Positions 18,301 to 27,114 of a stretch of DNA of 64,000 bases are shown one piece after another (the first letter of the stretch is position 1; every line of letters starts with the position of its first letter). The stretch lies in assembly GCF_913063105.1 (NCBI RefSeq), contig NZ_CAJXYQ010000020.1, positions 31,023 through 95,022 of the forward strand, given 5' to 3'. Under the pieces are notes generated by a model. The model had not been told where the DNA came from and searched no databases. It was given only the letters and a program-made list of their open reading frames with translations. Made by a program: the position numbers and the translations under genes. Source of the DNA: an uncultured Draconibacterium sp. GTDB lineage: Bacteria > Bacteroidota > Bacteroidia > Bacteroidales > Prolixibacteraceae.

Positions 18301-21300
18301 CGAACACCAGGGTGGTGATCTTTACTTTAACCTGGGGGAAGTATCGGAGGATGTGTTGAAAGATTCGCGAAAAGCGTTTGAAAACGGGTTGCCAACCAGT
18401 GCTGAATTAACCAACATTGATACCACCATTTGGGGTCGGGTTTCTACACAGCAATCATTGGTTAATGCTTTTGACAATACTACCGATTCGCGCCAGTATC
18501 AGGATATTGGTTTTGACGGTATTAACGATGAAGATGAACGTTCACATTTCCAAAAATACCTGGACGAGTTGCGACTAAAAGTAAGCGACGATGTTTACCA
18601 GGAAGCTTTAAACGACCCGGCTACGGATAACTTCCATTACTACCGCGGATCGGATTACGATGAGCAGGAACTGGACATTTTAGAACGTTACAAAAAATAC
18701 AATGGCCCCGATGGCAACTCACCAACATCGGAAATGTCGCCGGAAAGCTACCCTACTTCGGCAACTACACTACCTGATATTGAGGATATAAACGACGATA
18801 ATACACTAAACGAATACGAACGTTATTACCAGTACAGGGTAAGCTTGCGCAAAGAAGACATGGAACTGGGCAATAACTTTATTTCAGATATTAAACGTAG
18901 TCGTGTTGAACTTAAAAATGGCGAAATTGGAGAAGTAGACTGGTACCAGTTTAAAATACCGGTGAACACTCCCGAGTCGGTAATCGGTAACATCAGCGAT
19001 TTTAACTCCATTCGGTTTATGCGTATGTTTATGCACGGATTTGCCGATCCAACCGTACTGCGCTTTGCCACACTTGACCTGGTGCGTGCCGACTGGCGGC
19101 GTTACACCGGAGATATACTGGAAGATGAAGCCATACCTTCTACCAATGCCGAGTTCGACATTTCGGCGGTTAGTATCGAAGAGAATTCAAGCCGCGAACC
19201 GGTAAACTATATTTTACCACCCGATGTTTCACGTGTTATCGACCCGGCAAATCCGCAGTTACGCCAGTTAAACGAGCAATCAATAGAATTAAAAGTAACA
19301 GAGCTGGAACAAGGCGATGCCCGTGCTGCCTACAAATCGCTTTACATGGACTTCAGAAGATACTCTACTTTGAAAATGGAAGTACATGCTGAAGAAATTG
19401 AAGAATACCCATTGGATGATGATGAACTCTATTTCTTCATCCGCATGGGATCGGATTACAACTACAACTATTATGAATACGAGGTTCCGTTAACCTTAAC
19501 TCCTGCCGGAAATTACAACGGCGATATTGAGAGCGACCGTTACATTGTTTGGCCCGATGCTAACCGCATTAATATTCCACTTGAATTATTTACCGACCTG
19601 AAACTGGAACGCAACGATGCCATGCGCATTGAAGGTTCGGGTATTTCATTACTGGATATTTACGAAGGTTCGCACGATGGTTGGAACGACGGTAAAAACC
19701 GGGTGAAGGTTAAAGGTAGCCCCAACCTGGGTAACGTTGAAGTATTTATGATGGGGGTGCGAAACAAACGCGGACAGGTAAACACCGGACCAAAATCGGT
19801 GATTGTTTGGGCCAACGAGCTGCGCCTGACTGATTTTGACGACGAAGGTGGCTGGGCAGCCAATGCAAGGGTGTCAACCCGCCTTGCCGACCTTGGTAGC
19901 GTTGTGGTTGCCGGACGAAAACGTACTGCCGGTTTTGGAAGCATCGACGAAAACATTAACAGTCGCTCGATGGACGACCTCAATGAAATTGATGTGGCTG
20001 CATCAATCGACTGGGGACGCTTCTTCCCTGAAAAAGCAGGTGTTCGTATACCCATGTACTATGGTTACTCCAACAGCACCGCTACACCAAAATACGATCC
20101 GCTGAACCCTGATATTGAGTTGAAAGAGTCTTTGGATCATGCGCAAAGCAAAACTGAAAAAGATTCAATAAAACAAATGTCGCAGGATGTGGTGGAACGC
20201 AAAAGCATCAACTTTACCAATGTAAAAGTTGAGCCTCAACGACAAAAAGAAAAAACACATTTGTGGGACCCTGAGAACTTTGCGGTTACCTACTCCTACA
20301 ACGAAACATCAAAACGAAATATTACCACCGAATACAATGTGGATAAAACGCATCGATTGATGTTCTCGTACAACTACAGCAACCGGCCAAAATTAATTCA
20401 ACCACTTAGTCAGGTTAAGTTTTTACAAAAGGGACCACTAAAATTAATCGGTGATTTTAACTTCTATCCGCTGCCAACCCAAATTTCATATCGAACTGAT
20501 TTATTCAGGAGATACCACGAAAAACAGTCGCGAAACATTACCAATCCGAACTTAATTTTACCGGCTACCTACGACAAAGATTTCCTTTGGAACCGGTATC
20601 TTGATATCCGTTACGATGTAACCCGCTCCTTAAAATTTGATTTTTCATCGCGCGGAACCTCACGAATTGATGAACCCGAAGGCCGTATAAATAAAAACGA
20701 CGATGATTACGAGTGGAAGCGCGACTCCATTCTTACTAATTTATGGAACCTGGGACGCCCAACCGTATACAACCACAGTTTTAACGCTACCTACCAGGTG
20801 CCTCTAAGAAGCATAAAAGCGCTTAACTTCATGAGTGGAACAGTTAGATACTCGGGCTCCTACGAGTGGGCTGCAGGGTCGTTAACCGATGACGATATTA
20901 ATGTTGGTAATATTATTACCAACTCACGCAACCTTACCTTAACCGGTAATGCCAATTTCCAGACGTTGTTTAACAAAGTACCCTATTTTAAAGAGGTAAA
21001 CCAAAAATTCAGGCGAACAGGACGGGGAAGAAACAGCATGAACCGATCAGCAACCAGAGGGCGTTCTAATCAACAACCGGAGCCGCTGCAAAAGAAACAG
21101 GAAGAAACTTTTACCAGCAGTATGAAATTGACAGCCGACCAGGGCCAGAAAATTGCGCACAAATTAAATACCAAAAAGGTAAAGGTGCTGGTTACCGATG
21201 TAGATGGAAAAGTTGTTCCGGGAAAAACAAATATTGTAGATGCCAACACCATTGAGTTTATTCCTACCACTGATGTGCGCCAGGCCATGTTAACCGTTAC

Positions 21301-22780
21301 AGGAAAACGTGGCGATCAACCATTTTTAAAAGACGTGCTTGACATAACCACACGAATGGTGATTGGCGTCCGTACTTTTTCGGTTACCTACAGCAAAAAC
21401 GGAGGCTCGGTATTACCGGGGTTCCTGCCCGAGCCAACCTTATTTGGTACAGGCAAATTTAGTGGCGATCCGGATTGGGGCACACCAACTGCCAGCACCA
21501 AACTGGCACCAGGGTTACCATTCCTTTTTGGCTGGCAAGATCGAGACTTTGCTGTAAAAGCCGCTCAAAACGGTTGGTTAACAATCGACTCTCCCCTTAC
21601 CCAGCCATACCAGATTATGGAGAATGAGCGCATTAATTTACGCGCCCTGTGGGAACCGCTCCCCGACCTCCGAATTGATATTACTGCTAACCGCTCGATA
21701 TCGAAAAATATTACTGAGTTTTATAATTACGATTATGGCAGTGGTACTTTCGTGCCTAACAGCTATTCTGAAAGCGGAAACTTTAGCATGTCGACATTTA
21801 CCCTGGGAACGGCCTTTTTTGCCATTGGCAAAGAAGAAGTAAGCAGCTCTGATGCTTTTGAAAACATGAAAGATTTTCGCCGTGTTATTGCCAACAGGCT
21901 GGCACAACAACGTGGAACCAGTGGTGGATACAATCCCAACACCCCCCACCCTAACTACCCGGGATATCCCGATGGTTACGGACCAAACTCGGTTGAGGTT
22001 CTTGTTCCGGCATTCCTCGCAGCCTACCAAAATAAGGACCCGGAGAACGTTTCTTTGGGCATGTTCCCCTCGTTAAAATATATGCGCCCCAACTGGAGCA
22101 TACGTTACGAAGGAATGGTTTCACGTATTCCGGGATTAAACCAAATTATGCGTTCGTTGAATTTCCAGCATACTTATCGCTCGAGCTACAATATTGGTTC
22201 GTACGCCACCAACCTCAACTTTATTGCAGCAGAAGATGGCTATACCATGGTTCGCGACCTGGCTGACAACTTTGTTCCGGCCTACGATTTTAACTCGGTA
22301 AGTATTGTTGAAGCATTCAATCCGCTTATTAATATTGATATTATGTGGTTAAGCGATTTAACTACCCGCGGTGAAATAAAACGATCGCGCAACCTAAACC
22401 TATCCTTGTCAAACAATCAGCTTACCGAGATTTTAAGCAGCGAGTATATTTTGGGTGTAGGCTATCGGTTTACACACATGGATTTGATAATAAAAACCAA
22501 AAACTCGCAACAGGCCTATTCGAACGATTTGAATGTCCGTGCCGATATTTCGTACCGTAAAACAAAAACCATATTACGCCAGCTTGATGAAGCCAACGAC
22601 CAGATTACAGCCGGACAAGGTAACTTTACCATTAAAACATATGCCGATTACCGATTGAGTGATAAATTTGAAATGCGCGTGTATTACGACCGAATTATTA
22701 ACGATCCGTTTACATCGTTATCGTATCGTACTACCAATGCCAACTTCGGAGTAAGCTTCAGGTTTACCTTATCCAATTAA
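15311..22780 (+). CDS. sprA: type IX secretion translocon protein SprA
   Basis: A 2489-aa outer-membrane protein, the 36-strand beta-barrel pore of the type IX secretion system. A signal peptide (residues 1-28, ending GIAQ) is followed by an N-terminal segment with the family phrase SLDDYMEYDFDKSIRDYWR. Long stretches of alternating aromatic and polar residues fill the rest, and the C-terminus ends in FGVSFRFTLSN, a typical terminal beta-strand. The length agrees with SprA proteins of other Bacteroidota (about 2,300-2,500 aa). SprA works with PorV, PorK/L/M/N and others that are not in this window. In gliding species it also exports adhesins. No protein in the window shows a clear T9SS C-terminal sorting domain. 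Confidence 0.96.
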   Translation: MTLSRSLPKIFFNFILFFTLAFPFTGIAQEVPEIDTTGPLPYPFQDQPAFGYTMQDSSKLYLNKPSNIQYEIEYDPVLGQYVFYEKVGSLNYRLPQSMSLDDYMEYDFDKSIRDYWRSRTQQESIDARGGLLPKLTIGSEAFNRIFGGNTINIQPQGYVEVSFGYQVNKTDNPSIPERLRKVPTFDFDEKIQMNVTGQIGTKMNMRVNYNTEATFDYENKMNLEYTGDEDEILKRIEAGNVSLPLNGSLITGASNLFGVKAEMQFGKLTLTTLFSQHRGESKTVETEGGAQVATFDISAANYDANRHFFLSQYFRDHYNEWLKSTAVPRSPITINKVEVWVTNKSNDFDDSRNILAFQDLAEHDPHIYNNIPEFQATPGLPYPANQFPTNGANGLYEQMSTTYSAVRQVENITSVMAQFGTDFVGGTDFEKIEQARKLNESEYTVNKQLGYISLNSSLNTDEVLAIAYNFTYNDQTYQVGEFSTDGIDAPKTLFMKMLKGTNLSPGRPTWDLMMKNIYNLNAYQLTSDDFELNVVYQNDSTGTYINYLPDSRIEGHILLEVMRLDMLNSQLDPTKDGVFDYVEGITVNSNSGRIIFPVVEPFGSHLADSIQDPNYIEKFVFQSLYDSTQVKAEQDAEHNKFRLTGSYKGSSSSDIALGALNLTQGSVTVTAGGQVLTENVDYTVDYTLGRVKIINQALLEAGTPIQVSTESEDLFTMQRKTLMGTHANYAFSDNFNIGATMLWMNERPLTEKVDYGQDPISNLMYGLDARYNTEAPFITKALDALPFYSTTAASAIDVEAEFAQLVPGSSKAIDGAVYVDDFESTKTAIDMRTRSSWMLASTPQFQNDLFPEANLNNSLDYGVNRAKLAWYNIDPLFLRNNSLTPDHIKNDRDMQSNHFVREVFEQEIFPEREFTTGEPTNIAVLDLAFYPSERGPYNFDAGNSSYSAGVNSDGSLRAPETRWGGIMREIQTSDFENANIEYIEFWMMDPFVNDTMGEHQGGDLYFNLGEVSEDVLKDSRKAFENGLPTSAELTNIDTTIWGRVSTQQSLVNAFDNTTDSRQYQDIGFDGINDEDERSHFQKYLDELRLKVSDDVYQEALNDPATDNFHYYRGSDYDEQELDILERYKKYNGPDGNSPTSEMSPESYPTSATTLPDIEDINDDNTLNEYERYYQYRVSLRKEDMELGNNFISDIKRSRVELKNGEIGEVDWYQFKIPVNTPESVIGNISDFNSIRFMRMFMHGFADPTVLRFATLDLVRADWRRYTGDILEDEAIPSTNAEFDISAVSIEENSSREPVNYILPPDVSRVIDPANPQLRQLNEQSIELKVTELEQGDARAAYKSLYMDFRRYSTLKMEVHAEEIEEYPLDDDELYFFIRMGSDYNYNYYEYEVPLTLTPAGNYNGDIESDRYIVWPDANRINIPLELFTDLKLERNDAMRIEGSGISLLDIYEGSHDGWNDGKNRVKVKGSPNLGNVEVFMMGVRNKRGQVNTGPKSVIVWANELRLTDFDDEGGWAANARVSTRLADLGSVVVAGRKRTAGFGSIDENINSRSMDDLNEIDVAASIDWGRFFPEKAGVRIPMYYGYSNSTATPKYDPLNPDIELKESLDHAQSKTEKDSIKQMSQDVVERKSINFTNVKVEPQRQKEKTHLWDPENFAVTYSYNETSKRNITTEYNVDKTHRLMFSYNYSNRPKLIQPLSQVKFLQKGPLKLIGDFNFYPLPTQISYRTDLFRRYHEKQSRNITNPNLILPATYDKDFLWNRYLDIRYDVTRSLKFDFSSRGTSRIDEPEGRINKNDDDYEWKRDSILTNLWNLGRPTVYNHSFNATYQVPLRSIKALNFMSGTVRYSGSYEWAAGSLTDDDINVGNIITNSRNLTLTGNANFQTLFNKVPYFKEVNQKFRRTGRGRNSMNRSATRGRSNQQPEPLQKKQEETFTSSMKLTADQGQKIAHKLNTKKVKVLVTDVDGKVVPGKTNIVDANTIEFIPTTDVRQAMLTVTGKRGDQPFLKDVLDITTRMVIGVRTFSVTYSKNGGSVLPGFLPEPTLFGTGKFSGDPDWGTPTASTKLAPGLPFLFGWQDRDFAVKAAQNGWLTIDSPLTQPYQIMENERINLRALWEPLPDLRIDITANRSISKNITEFYNYDYGSGTFVPNSYSESGNFSMSTFTLGTAFFAIGKEEVSSSDAFENMKDFRRVIANRLAQQRGTSGGYNPNTPHPNYPGYPDGYGPNSVEVLVPAFLAAYQNKDPENVSLGMFPSLKYMRPNWSIRYEGMVSRIPGLNQIMRSLNFQHTYRSSYNIGSYATNLNFIAAEDGYTMVRDLADNFVPAYDFNSVSIVEAFNPLINIDIMWLSDLTTRGEIKRSRNLNLSLSNNQLTEILSSEYILGVGYRFTHMDLIIKTKNSQQAYSNDLNVRADISYRKTKTILRQLDEANDQITAGQGNFTIKTYADYRLSDKFEMRVYYDRIINDPFTSLSYRTTNANFGVSFRFTLSN

Positions 22781-22884
22781 TTGTTAAACCAAGTTTATTT
22801 GCGAATCAGATTTTTAAGCTTATGACAACATTATTTTGATTTTTCAAAAAAAACGTTTTTCTTGCAGAAGATTAAATTTAAAAA

Positions 22885-22935
22885 ATGCAAAAAATAAATA
22901 CAATATGGCTTCCGTGGTGGGGTCTTCTTACGTAA
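22885..22935 (+). CDS. Trp leader peptide 1 (16 aa, three Trp codons)
   Basis: A 16-codon ORF reading MQKINTIWLPWWGLLT. Trp codons fall at codons 8, 11 and 12. It sits directly before a terminator hairpin and upstream of trpE, so its translation probably senses charged tRNA-Trp. It is too small for ordinary gene finding; the call rests on Trp density and context. It matches the idea of the Bacteroid-trp motif described for this phylum. Confidence 0.8.
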   Translation: MQKINTIWLPWWGLLT

Positions 22936-23009
22936 GTTAGGAGTTAAAGAGCCATATTGCTATTTTTAAAAATATGACTGACCTGCTTCTAACAAAAGCA
23001 GGTTTTTTT
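22902..23009 (+). promoter_or_regulatory. trp attenuator module 1
   Basis: AATATGGCT (22902-22910, holding the first Trp codon) can pair with AGCCATATT (22950-22958). The terminator is ACCTGCTT (22981-22988) with AAGCAGGT (22996-23003) and a following T run. A competing 9-bp pairing exists between 22936-22944, just after the leader stop, and 22985-22993, which covers the terminator's 5' arm. A ribosome stalled at the Trp pair would leave 22936-22944 free (antitermination); one reaching the stop codon would cover it (termination). The pairings were found by eye. Confidence 0.7.
22981..23009 (+). terminator. terminator of trp attenuator 1
   Basis: Perfect 8-bp stem with a 7-base loop followed by seven T. 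It lies 46 bases after the first leader ORF and before the second. Confidence 0.8.
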
Positions 23010-23026
23010 ATGACAGATAAATAATT

Positions 23027-23083
23027 ATGAGAACAAACAATAACATTTGGTGGTGGCGTAGCAACTTTTTACAAATATCGTGA
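23027..23083 (+). CDS. Trp leader peptide 2 (18 aa, three consecutive Trp)
   Basis: An 18-codon ORF, MRTNNNIWWWRSNFLQIS, with Trp at codons 8, 9 and 10 in a row. It begins 18 bases after the T run of the first terminator and is itself followed by a second, stronger terminator. Three adjacent Trp codons by chance are very improbable in this position. Confidence 0.85.
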   Translation: MRTNNNIWWWRSNFLQIS

Positions 23084-23146
23084 AGAGAGGATACGTCATT
23101 GTACAAATTAAGAACGGCTCATCGAAATTCACGATGAGCCGTTTTT
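23054..23146 (+). promoter_or_regulatory. trp attenuator module 2
   Basis: TGGCGTA (23054-23060, third Trp codon) can pair with TACGTCA (23092-23098) with one G-U pair. The terminator arms are 23114-23124 and 23132-23142. ATCGTGAA (23077-23084, spanning the leader stop codon) is perfectly complementary to TTCACGAT (23128-23135), which overlaps the terminator's loop and 3' arm. Stalling at the Trp codons leaves 23077-23084 free to form this antiterminator; finishing the leader hides it. The pairings were found by eye. Confidence 0.75.
23114..23146 (+). terminator. terminator of trp attenuator 2
   Basis: ACGGCTCATCG pairs perfectly with CGATGAGCCGT (11 bp, 7-base loop) and is followed by five T. 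It lies 73 bases before the trpE start codon. Confidence 0.88.
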
Positions 23147-23218
23147 AGTTTAAACGCCTTATATACAGGAATTTTACAATTGAAATACAACAAAAAAGAA
23201 CAAAACAAAAAATACAAA

Positions 23219-24628
23219 ATGGAAAAACTAAATTTTAAACCGGTTGTAAGAAAAATACTTGCCGACACGGTAACGCCCGTAAGTGTGTACTTACGCTTGC
23301 GAACACTTTATCCAAAATCGATTTTGCTCGAAAGCTCTGACTACCACGGCGTTGAAAATGCCTACTCGTTTATCGCTTTTAAACCTATTGCCGATTTTAA
23401 GGTAAACAATGGCGAAGTTAGCATAGACCTGCCGGGAAGAGAAAAGCAAAATTTTTCGCTATCGCCCGACCGGATTTTACACGATGAGCTTGACGCTTTT
23501 TTCAAACTATTTAATGTTGATTCAGAAGAAATTGAATTGCCGGCCAATGGTTTATTTGGCTACCTGAACTTCGATGCTATTCAGCATTTCGAAAGTATTC
23601 GTTTTTCGGCCGACAAAAAAGAAGAATACCAAACGCCCGAAGTGAGTTACAGTTTCTATAAATATGTGGTAGCTATCGATCACCACAAAAACCAGATTCA
23701 CATTGTTGAAAATCTGCTGGAAGGCGAAGAATCGCAGATGGATTACATTCACCACTTACTGGTAAACCTTAATTTTGCAACATCAGCCTTTGAAACCCGG
23801 GGCAACGAATCGTCGAACATTACCGACGAAGAGTATATGCACATGGTAACAAAAGGAAAAGAACATTGCTACCGAGGAGATGTATTCCAGATTGTGCTAA
23901 GCCGCCAGTTTTCGCAAGAATTTGTTGGCGACGATTTTAACGTTTACCGGGCTTTACGCTCAATAAATCCTTCGCCTTACCTGTTCTATTTCGACTACGG
24001 ATCGTATTCAATTTTTGGTTCGAGCCCCGAGGCCGAAATCCGGATAAAAGACAATAAGGCCTACATACACCCCATTGCCGGTACCTTTAAAAGAACGGGG
24101 AACGATGAACGCGACCGCGAACTGGCTGAAGAGCTGAGTAAAGACCCAAAAGAAAATGCCGAGCACGTGATGTTGGTAGATTTGGCCCGTAACGACCTTA
24201 GCCGAAATGCAGGCAATGTTATCGTTGAAACCTATCGCGAGGTGCAGTTCTTTTCGCATGTTATTCATTTGGTTTCACAGGTTTCGGGCGAGATAAGCAA
24301 CGACACCAACCTGATAAAGGTTTTAGGCGAAACTTTCCCGGCAGGAACATTATCGGGCGCGCCAAAATATAAAGCCATGGAACTTATCGACCATTATGAA
24401 AATCAGAACCGGGGATATTACGGCGGCTGCATTGGCTACCTCGGTTTTGATAATTCGGTAAATCATGCCATTATGATTCGTTCGTTTTTAAGTAAAAACA
24501 ATAAATTGTTTTACCAGGCAGGTGCCGGTGTTGTAGCCGATTCGAAAGAAGAAAGCGAGCTGCAGGAGGTAAATAACAAACTGGCTGCATTAAAAAAGGC
24601 AATCTTAATGGCAAAAGAAATCAACTAA
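23219..24628 (+). CDS. trpE: anthranilate synthase component I
   Basis: Converts chorismate to anthranilate with ammonia supplied by TrpG. The 469-aa protein has the N-terminal LLESS element of the tryptophan feedback site and the catalytic chorismate-binding core: YRGDVFQIVLSRQF, NPSPYLFYF, GSSPE, HPIAGTFKRTG, and GTLSGAPKYKAMELI near residue 380. The ATG at 23219 gives the usual start MEKLNFKPVV; an in-frame TTG at 23180 adds only lysine- and asparagine-rich residues. It is the first structural gene after two attenuators, and is followed by trpG after 12 bases. Confidence 0.97.
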   Translation: MEKLNFKPVVRKILADTVTPVSVYLRLRTLYPKSILLESSDYHGVENAYSFIAFKPIADFKVNNGEVSIDLPGREKQNFSLSPDRILHDELDAFFKLFNVDSEEIELPANGLFGYLNFDAIQHFESIRFSADKKEEYQTPEVSYSFYKYVVAIDHHKNQIHIVENLLEGEESQMDYIHHLLVNLNFATSAFETRGNESSNITDEEYMHMVTKGKEHCYRGDVFQIVLSRQFSQEFVGDDFNVYRALRSINPSPYLFYFDYGSYSIFGSSPEAEIRIKDNKAYIHPIAGTFKRTGNDERDRELAEELSKDPKENAEHVMLVDLARNDLSRNAGNVIVETYREVQFFSHVIHLVSQVSGEISNDTNLIKVLGETFPAGTLSGAPKYKAMELIDHYENQNRGYYGGCIGYLGFDNSVNHAIMIRSFLSKNNKLFYQAGAGVVADSKEESELQEVNNKLAALKKAILMAKEIN

Positions 24629-24640
24629 AAACACAAAACG

Positions 24641-25216
24641 ATGAAAATACTAGTTATTGATAATTACGACTCATTTACCTACAACCTGGTGCATGCCATA
24701 AAAAAGATCTCGGGCGAACAGGTTGATGTTTTCCGCAATGATGAAATAACCCTGGAAGAGATTGACAAATACGACAAAATTGTACTTTCTCCGGGGCCGG
24801 GCATACCTGAAGAAGCTGGGTTATTGCTCGACATAATTAAAGCCTACGCTCCAACAAAAAGTATGTTGGGGGTGTGCCTTGGTCATCAGGCCATAGGCGA
24901 AGCTTTTGGCGGCACCTTGCATAATATGAACCGAGTTTTGCACGGTATTGCCACACCGGTAAAACTAACCGCTAAAAAATCGCTTCTTTTTACAGATTTA
25001 CCTGAAAGTTTTGATGTGGGCCGTTATCATTCGTGGATTGTTAAAGACGAACAACTGCCCGAATGTTTTGAAGTTACCAGCTACGATGAGGACGGGCTTG
25101 TAATGTCGATGCAGCACAAAGAATACGATGTACAAAGTGTGCAGTTTCATCCCGAGTCAGTGTTAACTCCGTTGGGAGAAAAAATGATTGAAAACTGGTT
25201 GTATCCGAACAAATAA
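24641..25216 (+). CDS. trpG: anthranilate synthase component II (glutamine amidotransferase)
   Basis: Hydrolyses glutamine and passes ammonia to TrpE. The 191-aa class I amidotransferase shows DNYDSFTYNLV at the start, the oxyanion segment SPGPGIPEEAG, the nucleophile in GVCLGHQAIGEAFGG (Cys near residue 79), and the His-Glu pair in QFHPESVLT. It is a separate polypeptide, not fused to TrpE or TrpD. In many bacteria such subunits also serve p-aminobenzoate synthesis, but the location between trpE and trpD points to tryptophan. Confidence 0.96.
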   Translation: MKILVIDNYDSFTYNLVHAIKKISGEQVDVFRNDEITLEEIDKYDKIVLSPGPGIPEEAGLLLDIIKAYAPTKSMLGVCLGHQAIGEAFGGTLHNMNRVLHGIATPVKLTAKKSLLFTDLPESFDVGRYHSWIVKDEQLPECFEVTSYDEDGLVMSMQHKEYDVQSVQFHPESVLTPLGEKMIENWLYPNK

Positions 25217-25262
25217 GCAGGTAACCGGTGTAAAAAACTCAAAAGCTAAAACTCAAAAAAAA

Positions 25263-26258
25263 ATGAAAGATACTTTAGAATACCTCTTTGCTGGAAATAC
25301 ACTAACACGAAACCAGGCAATGGCAACCTTAACCGAAGTAGGAAAAGGCCAACACTCGGAAGCCGAATTTGCCGCTTTTCTGACGGTTTTTAAAATGCGC
25401 CCGCTGCATTCTGAAGAACTGGCAGGTTTTCGCGATGCGATGGTGAATTTGAGTACAAAAGCAGACCTCAGTGCCTACAACGCCATTGATGTGGTTGGAA
25501 CCGGTGGCGATGGAAAAAATACCTTTAACATTTCAACCCTGGCGTGTTTTGTAGTTGCCGGTGCTGGCGTAAACGTAACTAAACACGGTAATTATGCTGC
25601 CACTTCAACCAGTGGTTCTTCAAATGTGCTCGAATTTCTGGGCTACGAATTCAGTAACGATACTTCAAAACTTAAAAGTGATTTGGAAAAAGGTAGCTTT
25701 TGTTTTATGCATGCCCCGCTTTTTCACCCGGCAATGAAACATATTGCACCGGTTCGACGGGCTTTAAAGGTACCCACATTTTTTAATATCCTGGGGCCAA
25801 TGATTAATCCGGCAACACCAAAATACCAGGTACTGGGAGTAAATAACAGTGAAAATTTTAACCATTACAAAAATGTTTACAGCACACTGGATGTTAACTT
25901 TGCCATTGTGCACAGCATGGACGGTTATGATGAAATTTCGCTTACAGCCGACACCCACATTTGCACAAATAACGAAGAAAAGAAATTACCGCCAAGTGCT
26001 TTCGGAATGCAGCAAATTACTCCTGAAAAACTTTTTGGAGGAGAATCGGTAGAAGATGCGGCTAAAATTTTTATTGAAGTTTTAAGTGGGCACGGAACGC
26101 CCGAACAAAAAAATGTGGTAATTGCCAACGCTGCCGTTGCACTGCAGGTTGTTTTTAACGACAAATCCCTCACGGAGTGTGTTGAAATAGCAAAGGAATC
26201 GTTAAACAGCCGAACAGCACTGCAAAAATTAGAAGCAGTTACAAACCGCTCCTTCTAG
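25263..26258 (+). CDS. trpD: anthranilate phosphoribosyltransferase
   Basis: Transfers phosphoribose from PRPP to anthranilate. The 331-aa protein carries the PRPP-binding signature VVGTGGDGKNTFNIST near residue 80, the KHGNYAATSTSGSSNVLE segment, the FNILGPMINP motif and a C-terminal NAAVALQV helix, all typical. The ATG at 25263 gives MKDTLEYLF; a longer frame from 25188 overlaps trpG by 29 bases and is probably not used. It is followed by trpC after 18 bases. Confidence 0.97.
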   Translation: MKDTLEYLFAGNTLTRNQAMATLTEVGKGQHSEAEFAAFLTVFKMRPLHSEELAGFRDAMVNLSTKADLSAYNAIDVVGTGGDGKNTFNISTLACFVVAGAGVNVTKHGNYAATSTSGSSNVLEFLGYEFSNDTSKLKSDLEKGSFCFMHAPLFHPAMKHIAPVRRALKVPTFFNILGPMINPATPKYQVLGVNNSENFNHYKNVYSTLDVNFAIVHSMDGYDEISLTADTHICTNNEEKKLPPSAFGMQQITPEKLFGGESVEDAAKIFIEVLSGHGTPEQKNVVIANAAVALQVVFNDKSLTECVEIAKESLNSRTALQKLEAVTNRSF

Positions 26259-26276
26259 AGCAACAAACAAAAAACA

Positions 26277-27065
26277 ATGAATATTCTGGACAAAATAATT
26301 GCAACAAAAGAAAACGAAGTAGCTAAGCAAAAACAAAAGGTTAATGTTGAACAGCTGAAGAAATACCCTGGCTTTGCACGAAAATGTAACTCACTCAAAG
26401 AAAACCTGTTAAGCCCAGGAGCATCGGGAATTATTGCTGAATTTAAGCAAAAATCGCCTTCAAAAGGAGAGATTAATTTTGCGGTAAAGGTTGAAGAAGT
26501 AACTAAGGCCTATACCCAGGCCGGCGCGTCATGTCTTTCGGTATTAACCGATTACGAATACTTTGGAGGCACCCTTGCCAACCTGGCCAAAGCGCGCGAA
26601 GTAAATCCGACAATTCCGATTTTGCGGAAAGACTTTATGATTGACAGCTACCAGATTATTGAGGCCAAAGCCTATGGTGCTGATGTTATTTTGTTGATTG
26701 CTGCCTGTTTGGAAAAAAATCAGGCACTGGAGTTAGCTAAATGCGCCAAAACACTTGGCCTCGATGTGTTAATGGAAATACACAACGCCCAGGAACTGGA
26801 TATTGTTAACGATTACGTTGACATTGTTGGTGTTAACAACCGTAACCTAAAAACCTTTGAGGTAAGTGTGGAAACATCGGTTGAACTTTCGAAACTTATT
26901 CCGGATAATTTTGTAAAAATATCGGAAAGCGGCCTGGTGGGAGCAACTGAAATTAACTACCTGAAAGAACACGGATTTAAAGGCTTTCTTATTGGCGAAA
27001 CGTTTATGAAAACGGCTGATCCGGGTGCTGCCTGTAAAAAGTTAATTGAAGAGATTGGCGATTAA
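26277..27065 (+). CDS. trpC: indole-3-glycerol phosphate synthase
   Basis: Closes the indole ring in the fourth step of the pathway. The 262-aa TIM barrel shows the catalytic strands IIAEFKQKSPSKG (active-site Glu and Lys), LSVLTDYEYFGG, ILRKDFMID (Lys), VLMEIHN, VGVNNRNL and SESGL followed by GFLIGETFM, which binds phosphate. It is a stand-alone enzyme, not fused to TrpF as in enterobacteria. The ATG at 26277 is 18 bases after trpD. Confidence 0.97.
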   Translation: MNILDKIIATKENEVAKQKQKVNVEQLKKYPGFARKCNSLKENLLSPGASGIIAEFKQKSPSKGEINFAVKVEEVTKAYTQAGASCLSVLTDYEYFGGTLANLAKAREVNPTIPILRKDFMIDSYQIIEAKAYGADVILLIAACLEKNQALELAKCAKTLGLDVLMEIHNAQELDIVNDYVDIVGVNNRNLKTFEVSVETSVELSKLIPDNFVKISESGLVGATEINYLKEHGFKGFLIGETFMKTADPGAACKKLIEEIGD

Positions 27066-27114
27066 TAATTATCCCTGGATGGGATAAAAGGGATGAAATG
27101 TAACAAGAGAATAG

